A program made the position numbers and the translations under genes. A DNA stretch of 64,000 bases from JACMJL01 sp963791805. GTDB taxonomy: Bacteria; Bacillota; Clostridia; Clostridiales; Clostridiaceae. Numbering within the stretch: the stretch's first letter is position 1; each line of letters starts with the position of its first letter. The stretch is from NCBI GenBank assembly GCA_963791805.1, contig CAWBTU010000006.1:806001-870000 (forward strand), written 5' to 3'. The notes beneath the pieces are model-generated. The model was given only the letters and a program-made list of their open reading frames with translations. It searched no databases and was not told where the DNA came from. This document shows, one piece after another, positions 8,843 to 16,660 of the stretch.

Positions 8843-8890
8843 ATACCCTATAGAGTAGACGATATAGAAAATCTACCCAATAGGGTATTT
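8843..8890 (+). terminator. hairpin / probable terminator
   Basis: ATACCCTATAGAGTAGA pairs with TCTACCCAATAGGGTAT, followed by TTTTTGC. Its right arm resembles the insert at about 7740-7756. Confidence 0.55.
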
Positions 8891-8983
8891 TTGCATATAC
8901 ATAGAGAAAACAAAGAATATAAAAATCCAATTGTGACAATAGATGCAGATTATTTATTTTCAACGGTTCAATAAATAAATAAC

Positions 8984-9147
8984 CAGCTTTAAAGTTAGAA
9001 CTAGTTATTCCTTTTCATTATTTTGGCATAACTGATATTGAGGGTATTGATTTAAGTGATGTAAAGCTTCAGGATGTTGAGGAAATAGCCAAAAGATTAA
9101 AGGTTAACGAGAGAGTGGATTTTATAGCATGGGTGCCAGGCACGTGA
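8984..9147 (+). pseudogene. 3' remnant of an unidentified gene
   Basis: About 50 codons after a TAA at 8983 read as ordinary protein (PALKLELVIPFHYFG ... KVNERVDFIA) and then run into the GTGCCAGGCAC repeat, which supplies the stop. There is no start codon or SD. I do not recognise the family. Confidence 0.35.
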
Positions 9148-9173
9148 CAAGTGGGCACGTGACAAGTGACAAA
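9131..9173 (+). repeat. GTGCCAGGCACGTGACAAGTG repeat
   Basis: GGGTGCCAGGCACGTGACAAGTG is followed by a second partial unit GGCACGTGACAAGTGACA. The same unit occurs at about 19609-19645. TGCCAGGCA is close to an inverted repeat. Both copies end an open reading frame. Confidence 0.6.
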
Positions 9174-9200
9174 TAGAATTCATGTATTCATTTCATGGTA

Positions 9201-9236
9201 ATTGCAACGACCTTCGGGGTGTAATATTTTCACATA
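9201..9236 (+). repeat. trailer repeat T3 (partial)
   Basis: CAACGACCTTCGGGGTGTAATATTTTC matches the second half of the trailer family. No rpn gene is next to it. Confidence 0.45.
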
Positions 9237-9295
9237 TGTAGGATGTATCCCTAGATGTACTGATTCAGTATAGGAAATTAATCACAAATTATTGT

Positions 9296-9362
9296 AAGGT
9301 ACCTGAAAAAAGTCATTGACAAACAATGAAGGTACCTTCATAATGAAATAGTAAGGTACCTT
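9296..9362 (+). promoter_or_regulatory. promoter and three palindromic operators of the MarR gene
   Basis: TTGACA (9316-9321) and CATAAT (9339-9344) are spaced by exactly 17 bp. The palindrome AAGGTACCT(T) occurs three times: GGTACC at 9298-9303, at 9331-9336 inside the spacer, and at 9355-9360 just after the -10. This layout suits autorepression by the MarR protein encoded next. Confidence 0.7.
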
Positions 9363-9398
9363 TTGAAATGTTTAACACTTATAAAAGGAGGAATTTAA

Positions 9399-10055
9399 AT
9401 GGAGGAAAAGAACTTTGACTTGATTATGCAACTTACCCGGGTTGAATGGTTACTTCACCGATATCATCAACAAAATCATATGCACTTTGGCCCAATGGGA
9501 GATCCCCACAAAGGGCAGGGCAGAGTATTGGCTATTCTTAAGATGAAACCTGAAATTAGTCAAAAGGAATTATTGGACCTGCTAGACATGAGACCCCAAT
9601 CCTTGGGAGAGCTTCTTTCTAAGCTGGAAAAAAACGGATACATTACTCGTACACCATCAGAAACTGATCGTAGAGTTTTAAATATCAAACTCACCAAGGA
9701 GGGAACCGAGGCAACTCAGTCTGTTGAGCAGGGATTTAGCTTTGACAATCTGTTTGAATGTTTGAATAAAGAAGAGCAAGAAAATTTGAGTAGCTATCTT
9801 AACCGTATCATCGAAACGCTTGAAGCTCAACTTGGTGATGAGCTGCCTCAATCCGATTTAGACCCACGAGAGAGGGGAGGCAATCCGTTTGACAATCATT
9901 TGGTTATGCAGCCCAATTGCCCAGACCGCAGAGAATTTTCCAGAGATGGACAATTTGATCCTCGTATTGAGATGGGACTGAATCATCCTGGAATGAGCAG
10001 AGGGCAGGGGGAACACCCTACCCAATCACAAGATAAACCTGACGAAGAAGAATAA
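9399..10055 (+). CDS. MarR family transcriptional regulator
   Basis: AAAAGGAGGAATTTAA precedes the ATG. Residues about 10-145 form a MarR winged helix: QGRVLAILKMKPEISQKELLDLL, the recognition helix RPQSLGELLSKLEKNGYI, then the wing RTPSETDRRVLNIKLT. The remaining 70 residues are a Pro/Asp/Glu/Gln-rich tail of unknown role, making the protein longer than usual. Three AAGGTACCTT palindromes over its promoter point to autoregulation, and the exporter gene next door is the likely second target. The gene is visibly richer in G+C than its surroundings, suggesting transfer. Confidence 0.88.
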   Translation: MEEKNFDLIMQLTRVEWLLHRYHQQNHMHFGPMGDPHKGQGRVLAILKMKPEISQKELLDLLDMRPQSLGELLSKLEKNGYITRTPSETDRRVLNIKLTKEGTEATQSVEQGFSFDNLFECLNKEEQENLSSYLNRIIETLEAQLGDELPQSDLDPRERGGNPFDNHLVMQPNCPDRREFSRDGQFDPRIEMGLNHPGMSRGQGEHPTQSQDKPDEEE

Positions 10056-10290
10056 TTAAGGCAGCATAATATGAAGGCGCTGCAGCAAAATAATTGCATA
10101 AACAGTGCCTTTATTTGCTATGCCCATTTTTATACAGTTTTAATCACAGAGGAAAAATCCTAAACTCATCCTACTGTACCTTTAAGTGTTTCTTCTCCAC
10201 AGTTTAATAATATCGAAAGTGGTACAAGTCGTACACCATTTTTTCACCACTATTTGTGTCGCCAGCGACAGCGACGGAATGGAGATTTTT

Positions 10291-11754
10291 ATGAAGAAAT
10301 CAGATTCATCATCAATTCAAAACTCAACTAATAAAACTAACCAAAAATCTATTAAGAATTCTGCCGACCCCACTAAGTTAACAGGTCTCCTGCGAGCAAT
10401 ATTGGCGGTTGTTCTTATTGCGGATATTCTCGACCTAATGGATTCAACAATAACTAATATAGGTGCTCCATCAATTGTTCAAAGTATTGGTGGAGGTGAG
10501 TCGCTAATAAAGTGGCTTGGTGCCAGTTATGCTTTAGCAATGGGTATATTACTTGTCATTGGTGGGCGATTAGGTGATCGCTATGGCAAACGCCGGTTAT
10601 TTTTAATCGGCATCACCGGTTTTACAACAGCTTCTGCATTTTGTGGCCTTGCTATTAACCCAAGCATGATTGTCATAGGCCGACTAATTCAGGGCAGCTT
10701 TGGTGCTCTACTGATTCCACAAGGAATGAGTATTTTGGTAGCAACGTTCTCTCGTGAACAACTACCACGTGCCTTCAGTGTCTTTGGACCGATTATGTCT
10801 TTTGCATCTGTTTTTGGACCAATTTTGGGTGGGTTCATTATCGACGCCAACATTGCTGGACTGGGATGGCGTCCCATTTTCCTTATTAATATTGTTCTTG
10901 GGATAATTGGTTTGATTGCTGCTTTAAAGATACTACCACATGATACTCCAAATGTTGACGAGCGTCTTGATGCTTTGGGATCAGCTCTTTTGGCAGTGAC
11001 CATGTTAGGCTTGATTTTTGGTTTAATTGAAGGACCAACTAATGGTTGGACAGCTCTTCCAATTGCTAGTATTATCATAGGCGTAGTTATGTTTATAGCA
11101 TTTGCTTTTCGTCAACAATACGCTGAAAATCCCTTAATAAAACCGTCATTATTGACTAATAAGGGTTTTACTTCCGGCTTAATACTAGGACTTGCGTTTT
11201 TTGCAGCTGTAAATGGCTTGGCATATGTCATATCTTTATTTTTTCAAATGGTACTTCACCTCACTCCATCTGAAGCAGCATTTGGTATGTCACCAATGGC
11301 AATTGGCATTGTGACTGCTTCAATAGTTTGTCGACCACTGCTCAAAACACTTGGGCGTAAGCTAGTCATTATTGGACTTTTCACTACATTATTTGGTACT
11401 CTTGGGCTTTGGGCTACAATCTTTGTTAAAGGTACCGCTGTTAACACTTGGATGACTGCTCCTGCTATCTTTATTTTTGGTGTAGGTATGGGCGCTTGTT
11501 TCAGTAGCATTTATGATGTTGCTCTCGGCGATATAAATCAAGATGAGGCTGGGAGTGCCAGTGGTTCTCTAAGCGCAGTACAGCAACTTGCCGCAGCCAT
11601 TGGCTCAGCTGTTATCACAACTATCTACTTCAACCTTCAGGGGAAATATGGAAACGTAACGGCCATGACTGTAAGTGTTTTGGTTGTTGCTTCAATTGTT
11701 ATGCTTTGCCTTGGGCTTGTTTGGCTACTGCCCAAAACAGCACCTGAAGACTGA
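10291..11754 (+). CDS. MFS transporter, DHA2 drug:H+ antiporter family (14 TM)
   Basis: The ATG at 10291 follows GGAG closely and gives 487 residues; upstream open frame is not protein-like. After a polar Ser/Asn-rich head there are about 14 membrane segments. Family landmarks include LDLMDSTITNIGAPSI (TM1), SYALAMGILLVIGGRLGDRYGKRR (the loop 2-3 signature) and RLIQGSFGALLIPQGMSIL (motif C region). Such proteins export drugs or other lipophilic compounds across the plasma membrane. It sits 235 bp after the MarR gene and is probably induced through it. Codon use is more G+C-rich than neighbours. Confidence 0.9.
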   Translation: MKKSDSSSIQNSTNKTNQKSIKNSADPTKLTGLLRAILAVVLIADILDLMDSTITNIGAPSIVQSIGGGESLIKWLGASYALAMGILLVIGGRLGDRYGKRRLFLIGITGFTTASAFCGLAINPSMIVIGRLIQGSFGALLIPQGMSILVATFSREQLPRAFSVFGPIMSFASVFGPILGGFIIDANIAGLGWRPIFLINIVLGIIGLIAALKILPHDTPNVDERLDALGSALLAVTMLGLIFGLIEGPTNGWTALPIASIIIGVVMFIAFAFRQQYAENPLIKPSLLTNKGFTSGLILGLAFFAAVNGLAYVISLFFQMVLHLTPSEAAFGMSPMAIGIVTASIVCRPLLKTLGRKLVIIGLFTTLFGTLGLWATIFVKGTAVNTWMTAPAIFIFGVGMGACFSSIYDVALGDINQDEAGSASGSLSAVQQLAAAIGSAVITTIYFNLQGKYGNVTAMTVSVLVVASIVMLCLGLVWLLPKTAPED

Positions 11755-12162
11755 TTAGGTCCTAATACCCTCCTTACCTTTCAGTTTTTGAAAGTTGTTA
11801 TTGGTATATTTCAATGAGTTGTAAGAGAAAAAAGGGGAGCATTTCCATTGATGAAGGTTTGTTCTTCAAATACTGTTTAAAAATGCAACTTGCTACTTGC
11901 AATGATTGAAGCACATTGACAATAAAAGTTATAAATTAGAACAAGATCTATATAGATCAATGAAAAATAATGAAGCATGAGTATATTGAGAATTACCCCG
12001 AAGATACAGAACTTCTAGATGTGGTAAGAGATTACCCTAAGAATAAAATTGATATTTTAAAATGAGGGTAATCTTTAAGGTTGAAATGTTGAAAACAATT
12101 AATAATGAAATTTGAAGTATGATAAATATATAGATATGACGTATACAGATTGGAGGTAAAAC
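11755..12162 (+). other. intergenic region before the CorA-like gene
   Basis: There is no recognised gene. A 31-codon frame at 11970-12065 without an SD reads like protein (ENYPEDTELLDVVRDYPKNK) and may be a remnant. The end provides TTGGAGG, the SD of the next gene. Confidence 0.4.
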
Positions 12163-13137
12163 ATGAAGCTTTTTACTACTAAAAAAAATGATATTAACTC
12201 TAAAGTTGTTTTTGATGATATTAAGGACATACAGCATAAGGAACTTAGATGGATTGATATTGTAAAACCTACAAAGAAATCAATTGATAAGTTACATATG
12301 GAATTCGACTTTCATGATCTACATCTAGAAGATTGCTTAACAGAGCATCAACGGTCAAAGATTGATGATGATGATGACTATTGTTTTATAGTTTTACATC
12401 TTCCTCGATATAAAAAAGAATCTTTAAGACTTGATTCTGAAGAGATTGATATATTTATAGGTAAAAATTATATAATAACACTTCATGAAGGAGAACTTAA
12501 ACCCCTAACTGTTCTGTCAACCATGTGTTACGATAATGAGGAGAATAGAGAAATCTATATGAACCAAGGATCAGCATTGCTCCTTTATGAGATTATCAAG
12601 AGACTACTTAATTATTGTTTTCCAATGATAGACAAAATGGGAATAATCATTAATAATATCAATAAAAACATTTTTGATGATAGAAGTAAATCAATGCTTG
12701 AAAACATTTCAAATACAAAAATACAGATAATTAACTATAGGATGGTAATTAAGCCATTAAGACCAGCTATTTTTACGCTAGAAAAAACTATTAGAAAGTA
12801 TCTTCCGGAAAACAGCGAACTATACTTTGATGACATCACTGATAAAATTGAGCAAATTTGGAACATGCTTGAGAACTATAAGGAGATAATAGAATCTGTG
12901 GAGGACACTTTCGCTGCACTTGCCAACCATAGATCTAATAATTTAATGCGCACCTTTACTATTGTTCAAGTTATAACCTTACCTATGGTACTTGTGGGTG
13001 GATTGTTTTCCATGAATGTAGGTGGTATACCCTTACATGATGATTTACGAGGGTTTTTCATAGTATTTGGAATGATTATGATTCCTACATCTGTAATTGC
13101 ATTAATTTTAATGTTAAAGAGAAAGCAGTGGCTATAA
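12163..13137 (+). CDS. CorA/ZntB family divalent-cation transporter
   Basis: The 324-residue protein has the CorA plan: a long soluble N-terminal domain (about 1-260) and two C-terminal membrane helices (about 268-288 and 298-318). The pore motif is SMNVGGIP rather than the YGMNF of Mg-specific CorA; this variant resembles ZntB-type proteins, so zinc or other ions are as likely as Mg. TGGAGGTAAAAC precedes the ATG. A trailer repeat follows the stop. Confidence 0.85.
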   Translation: MKLFTTKKNDINSKVVFDDIKDIQHKELRWIDIVKPTKKSIDKLHMEFDFHDLHLEDCLTEHQRSKIDDDDDYCFIVLHLPRYKKESLRLDSEEIDIFIGKNYIITLHEGELKPLTVLSTMCYDNEENREIYMNQGSALLLYEIIKRLLNYCFPMIDKMGIIINNINKNIFDDRSKSMLENISNTKIQIINYRMVIKPLRPAIFTLEKTIRKYLPENSELYFDDITDKIEQIWNMLENYKEIIESVEDTFAALANHRSNNLMRTFTIVQVITLPMVLVGGLFSMNVGGIPLHDDLRGFFIVFGMIMIPTSVIALILMLKRKQWL

Positions 13138-13146
13138 AGATTACTA

Positions 13147-13190
13147 TAACTTCGTTTCGTGACGACCTCAGTGGTGCTAGTTTCTTCATT
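13147..13190 (+). repeat. trailer repeat T4
   Basis: AACTTCGTTTCGTGACGACCTC followed by GTGGTGCTAGTTTCTTCATTT is a trailer-family copy, here behind the CorA-like gene rather than rpn. Confidence 0.5.
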
Positions 13191-13391
13191 TTATTATATA
13201 AATTATCCATTCGCTCAATCATACTATCCAATTGATTCATAGGCAATTCCTTTGAAATAGTATAAGCAGCTAGGGGGAGATAAGTACTATGTTTAAAACC
13301 GGCTTTTTTTAAGAGTTCATAAAGCTGACTCATATTTTTAAAAAATCCCGTGTAATCTTCTTCAAAGTATAAAAGGTTAGTATCACTTTAT
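13182..13391 (-). pseudogene. C-terminal remnant of a DUF4003 protein
   Basis: On the minus strand about 70 codons read YTGFFKNMSQLYELLKK, AGFKHSTYLPLAAYTISK and a closing helix, which matches the end of DUF4003 proteins as I know them. An upstream stop and the trailer repeat bound the fragment, and there is no promoter or start for a whole gene. It is not expected to be functional. Confidence 0.5.
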
Positions 13392-13720
13392 TGCCTAAAT
13401 ACATGTAGAGACGGTAGTGTTGATAACAAGAGTTGATAAGTAATAGGGCTGAAAAGCCTTGAAATAAGGAGTTTTGAGTTTATATATACAAAACTAGATC
13501 TCAAGGATTCCTTTTTAGCTCTCTATGGAAACATGTCAATAAAAGCGGAGTTTTAAGCGAACATAGCAGATTAGATGTCACTGTCCAATGAATTTACAGG
13601 TTAGATTTAACATGAATAAAAGAAGGTTATTAGTTGATGATATTGTCTTCGCGGAGTAAAATATAGAAAACAAGAGGATAAAATCTTTTAAGAAATAAAT
13701 ATAGAAGGTGATGTGAAAAT

Positions 13721-14343
13721 ATGAAAATGTCGAGCAATCGGCTTGAAGCGTTTAGTGATGGGGTAATGGCTATTGCAATCACACTTATGGCATTTAACAT
13801 TCCACTGCCAAAAGAATTTGATATAACAGGAATTATTGCCTTACTTCAAGCAATCGCAGTGCTTTTGTCAGCTTTATTGTTATTGGCTCTCAGTGGGTAA
13901 GACATCATAATTTATTCGTACTCTGTAATGAGGTAAATGGTAAAGTATTATGGCGAAATATAATCTACCTCTTTTTTATATCACTACTGCCCGTTTTCAC
14001 AAAGTGGATTATTGAAAATCCTAAACAAGTGATACCAGCACTTGGATATGATGTAGTATTTTTTATGGTCTATTTAACCTTTCACTCAATGCAGCATGTT
14101 GTAATGAATGCTACTGAAAATGAAATAGTAAAAGAAATCAATGAGTTGAGAAATGCAAGAAGGAATAAATACACTTGGATATTATTTGGAATTGCGGTTA
14201 CAAGCATTGTATCAATACTTATATTATCAATTTTCTACCTAGCAATATCAATTATATTTTTTATTGTATTGCCTGTGGTATCATCATTACTCAACCTCTG
14301 GAACGATAGAAATGAACTTTCATTGCAAAAGGATAAACGATAA
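13721..14343 (+). pseudogene. TMEM175 (DUF1211) family potassium-channel-like protein, frameshifted
   Basis: AGAAGGTGAT precedes the ATG at 13721. The first frame gives NRLEAFSDGVMAIAITLMAF, the TMEM175 RxxxFSDxVxAIxxT signature, and stops at 13898-13900. From about 13866 another frame continues with SFIVIGSQWVRHH and further membrane segments to 14343, also as in the family. A one-base change in the CTTTTGTC stretch explains the break. Intact members are small two-repeat K+ channels. It is either a pseudogene or a sequencing error. Confidence 0.75.
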
Positions 14344-14348
14344 AAATA

Positions 14349-14401
14349 GTGTTTCACAACGACCTCACGGGCACTAATTTTTTCATTTATGTAAAAATTA
14401 G
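14349..14401 (+). repeat. trailer repeat T5
   Basis: CACAACGACCTCACGGGCACTAA then TTTTTTCATTTATGTAAAAATTAG, whose ends pair (CTAATTTTT/AAAAATTAG). It lies behind the TMEM175 pseudogene. Confidence 0.55.
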
Positions 14402-14410
14402 CTAACAGAT

Positions 14411-14441
14411 AAACTAGAGTATAAATTGCTCTAGTTTTTTT
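14411..14441 (+). terminator. CTAGAG-family repeated terminator
   Basis: AAACTAGAG (14411-14419), a short A+T loop, then CTCTAGTTTTTTT. Confidence 0.7.
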
Positions 14442-14456
14442 ACTTAACAGGAAATA

Positions 14457-14543
14457 CAAGAATATAAGTTTGCATATTTTTCCGAAATTAGTCAATACTA
14501 TAAACACATAGATCTATGATATAATAGAGAGAAGGTAGTGTTT
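14457..14543 (+). promoter_or_regulatory. rpn leader, copy 2
   Basis: Essentially identical to 7797-7883, including the TATAAT (14520-14525) and the SD AGAAGG. Confidence 0.6.
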
Positions 14544-15350
14544 ATGGAAATAGCCTATCAGAATAATGATATTATAATGAAATGTATGTCTGAAGCTTTT
14601 AAAGATGCAGCTTTAGATTTTTATGGATTACATACAGCTAGAATTAAAGCAGTAATTCCCTCGGAGCTTCCTGTAATAGAGGTTAGTGAAGAGGTAATGG
14701 ATTTTATTTTCTTATTAGAAGATGAAAGTTTGCTACATTTAGAATTTCAGACAACTAGTAAAAATGAGAATCTAACACGTTTTCTGCTTTATGATGCTAG
14801 ATTATATAAAAAAGATAAAAAGCAAATTAATACAGCAGTAATCTATTCTGGTGATATTGAAAAAGCACAGGATGGCATTAACATTGGTTCAATAAATTAT
14901 CAAGTTTCCAATGTATATATGAAAGCTTTTGATGGGGATGAGATATTTTCAGATTTACAAGAAAAAATTCAAAGAAAAGATAAGCTTACAGAAAAAGATA
15001 GATTGAATTTAATATTTTTGCCCTTAATGAAAAGTAGTACAGATAAAAATGAAATGGCCATTAATGCAGTAGAGCTTGCTTCAAAAGTTGAAGATGATAA
15101 TGAAAGAATGTTATACATAGGAGCAATAGTTGGCATTTCAGATAAGTTTATCAGTAAAGAATATATCTTAAAATTAAAGGAGAGATTAAAAATGACTAGA
15201 GTAGGTATGGAATTAAGAAAAGATGAAAAACTTGAGACAGCAAATAAAATGATTAGGAAAGGTTATGCTATAGAAGATATAGTAGAAATTACTGAGTTGA
15301 AAAGGGAAGAAGTTCAAAAACTTTATGAATTGAATAAAGAGAAACATTAG
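14544..15350 (+). CDS. Rpn family PD-(D/E)XK nuclease, copy 3
   Basis: The start is the ATG at 14544 as in copy 2. The 268-residue protein differs from copy 2 mainly around the middle (EKIQRKDKLTEKDR for EKVDLKVKLTDRDR) and in the C-terminal helix (RKDEKLETANKMIRKGYAIED). The nuclease residues (the Asp of VMDFIF and LHLEFQTT) are intact. It is preceded by leader copy 2 and followed by trailer T6. The patchwork of identities among copies suggests gene conversion. Confidence 0.9.
   Translation: MEIAYQNNDIIMKCMSEAFKDAALDFYGLHTARIKAVIPSELPVIEVSEEVMDFIFLLEDESLLHLEFQTTSKNENLTRFLLYDARLYKKDKKQINTAVIYSGDIEKAQDGINIGSINYQVSNVYMKAFDGDEIFSDLQEKIQRKDKLTEKDRLNLIFLPLMKSSTDKNEMAINAVELASKVEDDNERMLYIGAIVGISDKFISKEYILKLKERLKMTRVGMELRKDEKLETANKMIRKGYAIEDIVEITELKREEVQKLYELNKEKH
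15192..15350 (+). CDS. possible intragenic C-terminal Rpn small protein (copy 3)
   Basis: AAGGAGAG at 15177-15184 lies before the in-frame ATG at 15192. The product would be 52 residues beginning MTRVGMELRK. Confidence 0.5.
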   Translation: MTRVGMELRKDEKLETANKMIRKGYAIEDIVEITELKREEVQKLYELNKEKH

Positions 15351-15410
15351 CAAGCTCACCTTCGTTTCGCAACCACCCCTGAGGTGTAATATTTTCCAGA
15401 AACCATCTGT
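15349..15410 (+). repeat. trailer repeat T6
   Basis: Starts at the rpn stop with AGCAAGCTCACCTTCG and continues CCACCCCTGAGGTGTAATATTTTC, almost the same as T1. Confidence 0.7.
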
Positions 15411-15431
15411 AAACAAATGTAAACAACATCT

Positions 15432-15461
15432 AAACTAGAGTTTAATTTCTCTAGTTTTTTA
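15432..15461 (+). terminator. CTAGAG-family repeated terminator
   Basis: AAACTAGAG ... TCTCTAGTTTTTTA. Confidence 0.7.
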
Positions 15462-15540
15462 TTTTGAGGGAATTCAAGATATAACATAATCATTTTAATA
15501 ATATTGGTCTTGTAGAAAAAAATCATTAGAAAACCTTAAA

Positions 15541-16460
15541 TTGAATGAAAGTGAAAATATAGTTTCTCAAATAAAATCTATAATTACTACTTCTCGTGAA
15601 AATATTGCAAGGCAAGTAAATAATGAACTTATTCTAGCTTATTGGCAAATAGGTAAGACAATTGTTGAGTTTGAACAAAATAAAAAATTTGATGATACAA
15701 CAAGTAGGCAACTGATTTTGAATTTATCTAAACACCTTACAAAGGAATTAGGAAAAGGGTTTTCACGTTCGAATTTATTTAACATGAGAAAATTTTATCT
15801 AACATATAAAAGTGTCCAGTCAGTGACTGGACAAATAAGCTGGACACATTATTGTGAATTATTATCTATTCCAGATGAGGAAGCTAGGAAATTTTATGAG
15901 AAAGAAACCATAAATTCAAACTGGTCTGTTAGAGAGCTAAAAAGGCAGATTTCAACCTCACTTTTTGAAAGATTGTTACTTTCAAATGGTGAAGCAAATA
16001 AAGAAAAGGTATTAGAACTTGCAAAGCAGGGTATAACCTTCAATACTCCTAAGGATATGTTAAAAGACCCATATGTTTTTGAATTTTTAGGGTTACCTGA
16101 AGATAAGCCTGTTTTAGAAAAAGATTTAGAAAAGGCTCTGATAATGCAAATCGAACATTTTTTACTTGAGCTTGGTAGAGGTTTTATGTTCTAATAGATT
16201 TAAAGATGACAAACCTAATGCCAGAGCATTTTGGACAAATGAACATGTATGTTAATTATTATGCTATGGAAGTAAATGATGAAGGTGATAACCCACCTAT
16301 AGGTATATTGCTTTGTACAAGTAAGGATGAAATTGTAGCAGAGTATGCACTAGGGGGATTAAGTACAAATATTTTTGCTTCTACTTATGTAAAATATATA
16401 CCAGATAAGGAACAATTAATAAAGCAAGTGAAATATGTTCTAAATAAAAATAGAGAGTAG
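15541..16460 (+). pseudogene. DUF1016 (YhcG family) PD-(D/E)XK nuclease with its catalytic core deleted
   Basis: The first part (TTG at 15541 to a stop at 16192-16194) has the DUF1016 N-terminal domain (ILAYWQIGKTIVEFEQ, SRSNLFNMRKFY) and reaches LELGRGFMF. In another frame the sequence resumes at once with VLIDLK and then GQMNMYVNYYAMEVN ... PPIGILLCTSKDEIVAEYA, the usual C-terminus. The strands in between, with the first catalytic acidic residue (normally the ...DLVFYH... segment), are missing and the frame is broken. The protein cannot be an active nuclease. YhcG relatives occur in restriction-type and toxin-antitoxin contexts. Confidence 0.8.
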
Positions 16461-16527
16461 CAACATAACTTGAAAGCAAACTTCTGAGTTATGTAAGGTA
16501 CTAGATACTTGTGAAAAAATAACAGCT

Positions 16528-16558
16528 AAACTAGAGTGCAATTGTTCTAGTTTTTTTA
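16528..16558 (+). terminator. CTAGAG-family repeated terminator
   Basis: AAACTAGAG ... TTCTAGTTTTTTT, with one base changed in the right arm. Confidence 0.6.
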
Positions 16559-16570
16559 TCTAAAAAGAAA

Positions 16571-16660
16571 TAACAAGAATATAAGTTTGCATATTTTACC
16601 TAAATTAGTCAATACTATAAACACATAGATCTATGATATAATAGAGAGAAGGTAGTGTTT
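16571..16660 (+). promoter_or_regulatory. rpn leader, copy 3
   Basis: Same block as at 7797 and 14457 with two or three differences (TTTTACCTAAATTAG for TTTTTCCGAAATTAG). Confidence 0.6.

Larger units (their letters stand above)
8691..9398 (+). other. long non-genic stretch: trailers, terminator, decayed ORF, operators
   Basis: This 708-bp gap holds trailer T2, a hairpin (8843-8890), an open stretch at about 8984-9147 that looks like the end of a lost gene (it includes GIDLSDVKLQDVEEIAKRL) and is cut off by a GTGCCAGGCACGTGACAAGTG repeat at 9131, another trailer (9201-9236), and the MarR promoter and operators (9296-9362). Confidence 0.55.
13138..13720 (+). other. intergenic region with trailer and DUF4003 remnant
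   Basis: This 583-bp gap holds trailer T4 (13147-13190), a DUF4003 fragment on the minus strand (13182-13391), and about 330 bp with no recognised feature apart from weak A+T-rich promoter-like sequence. Confidence 0.5.

Noticed and set aside
10186..10290. Longer N-terminus for the MFS transporter
   Set aside because: The upstream 35 codons have no SD and do not look like protein; GGAG plus ATG at 10291 gives the family's normal head.
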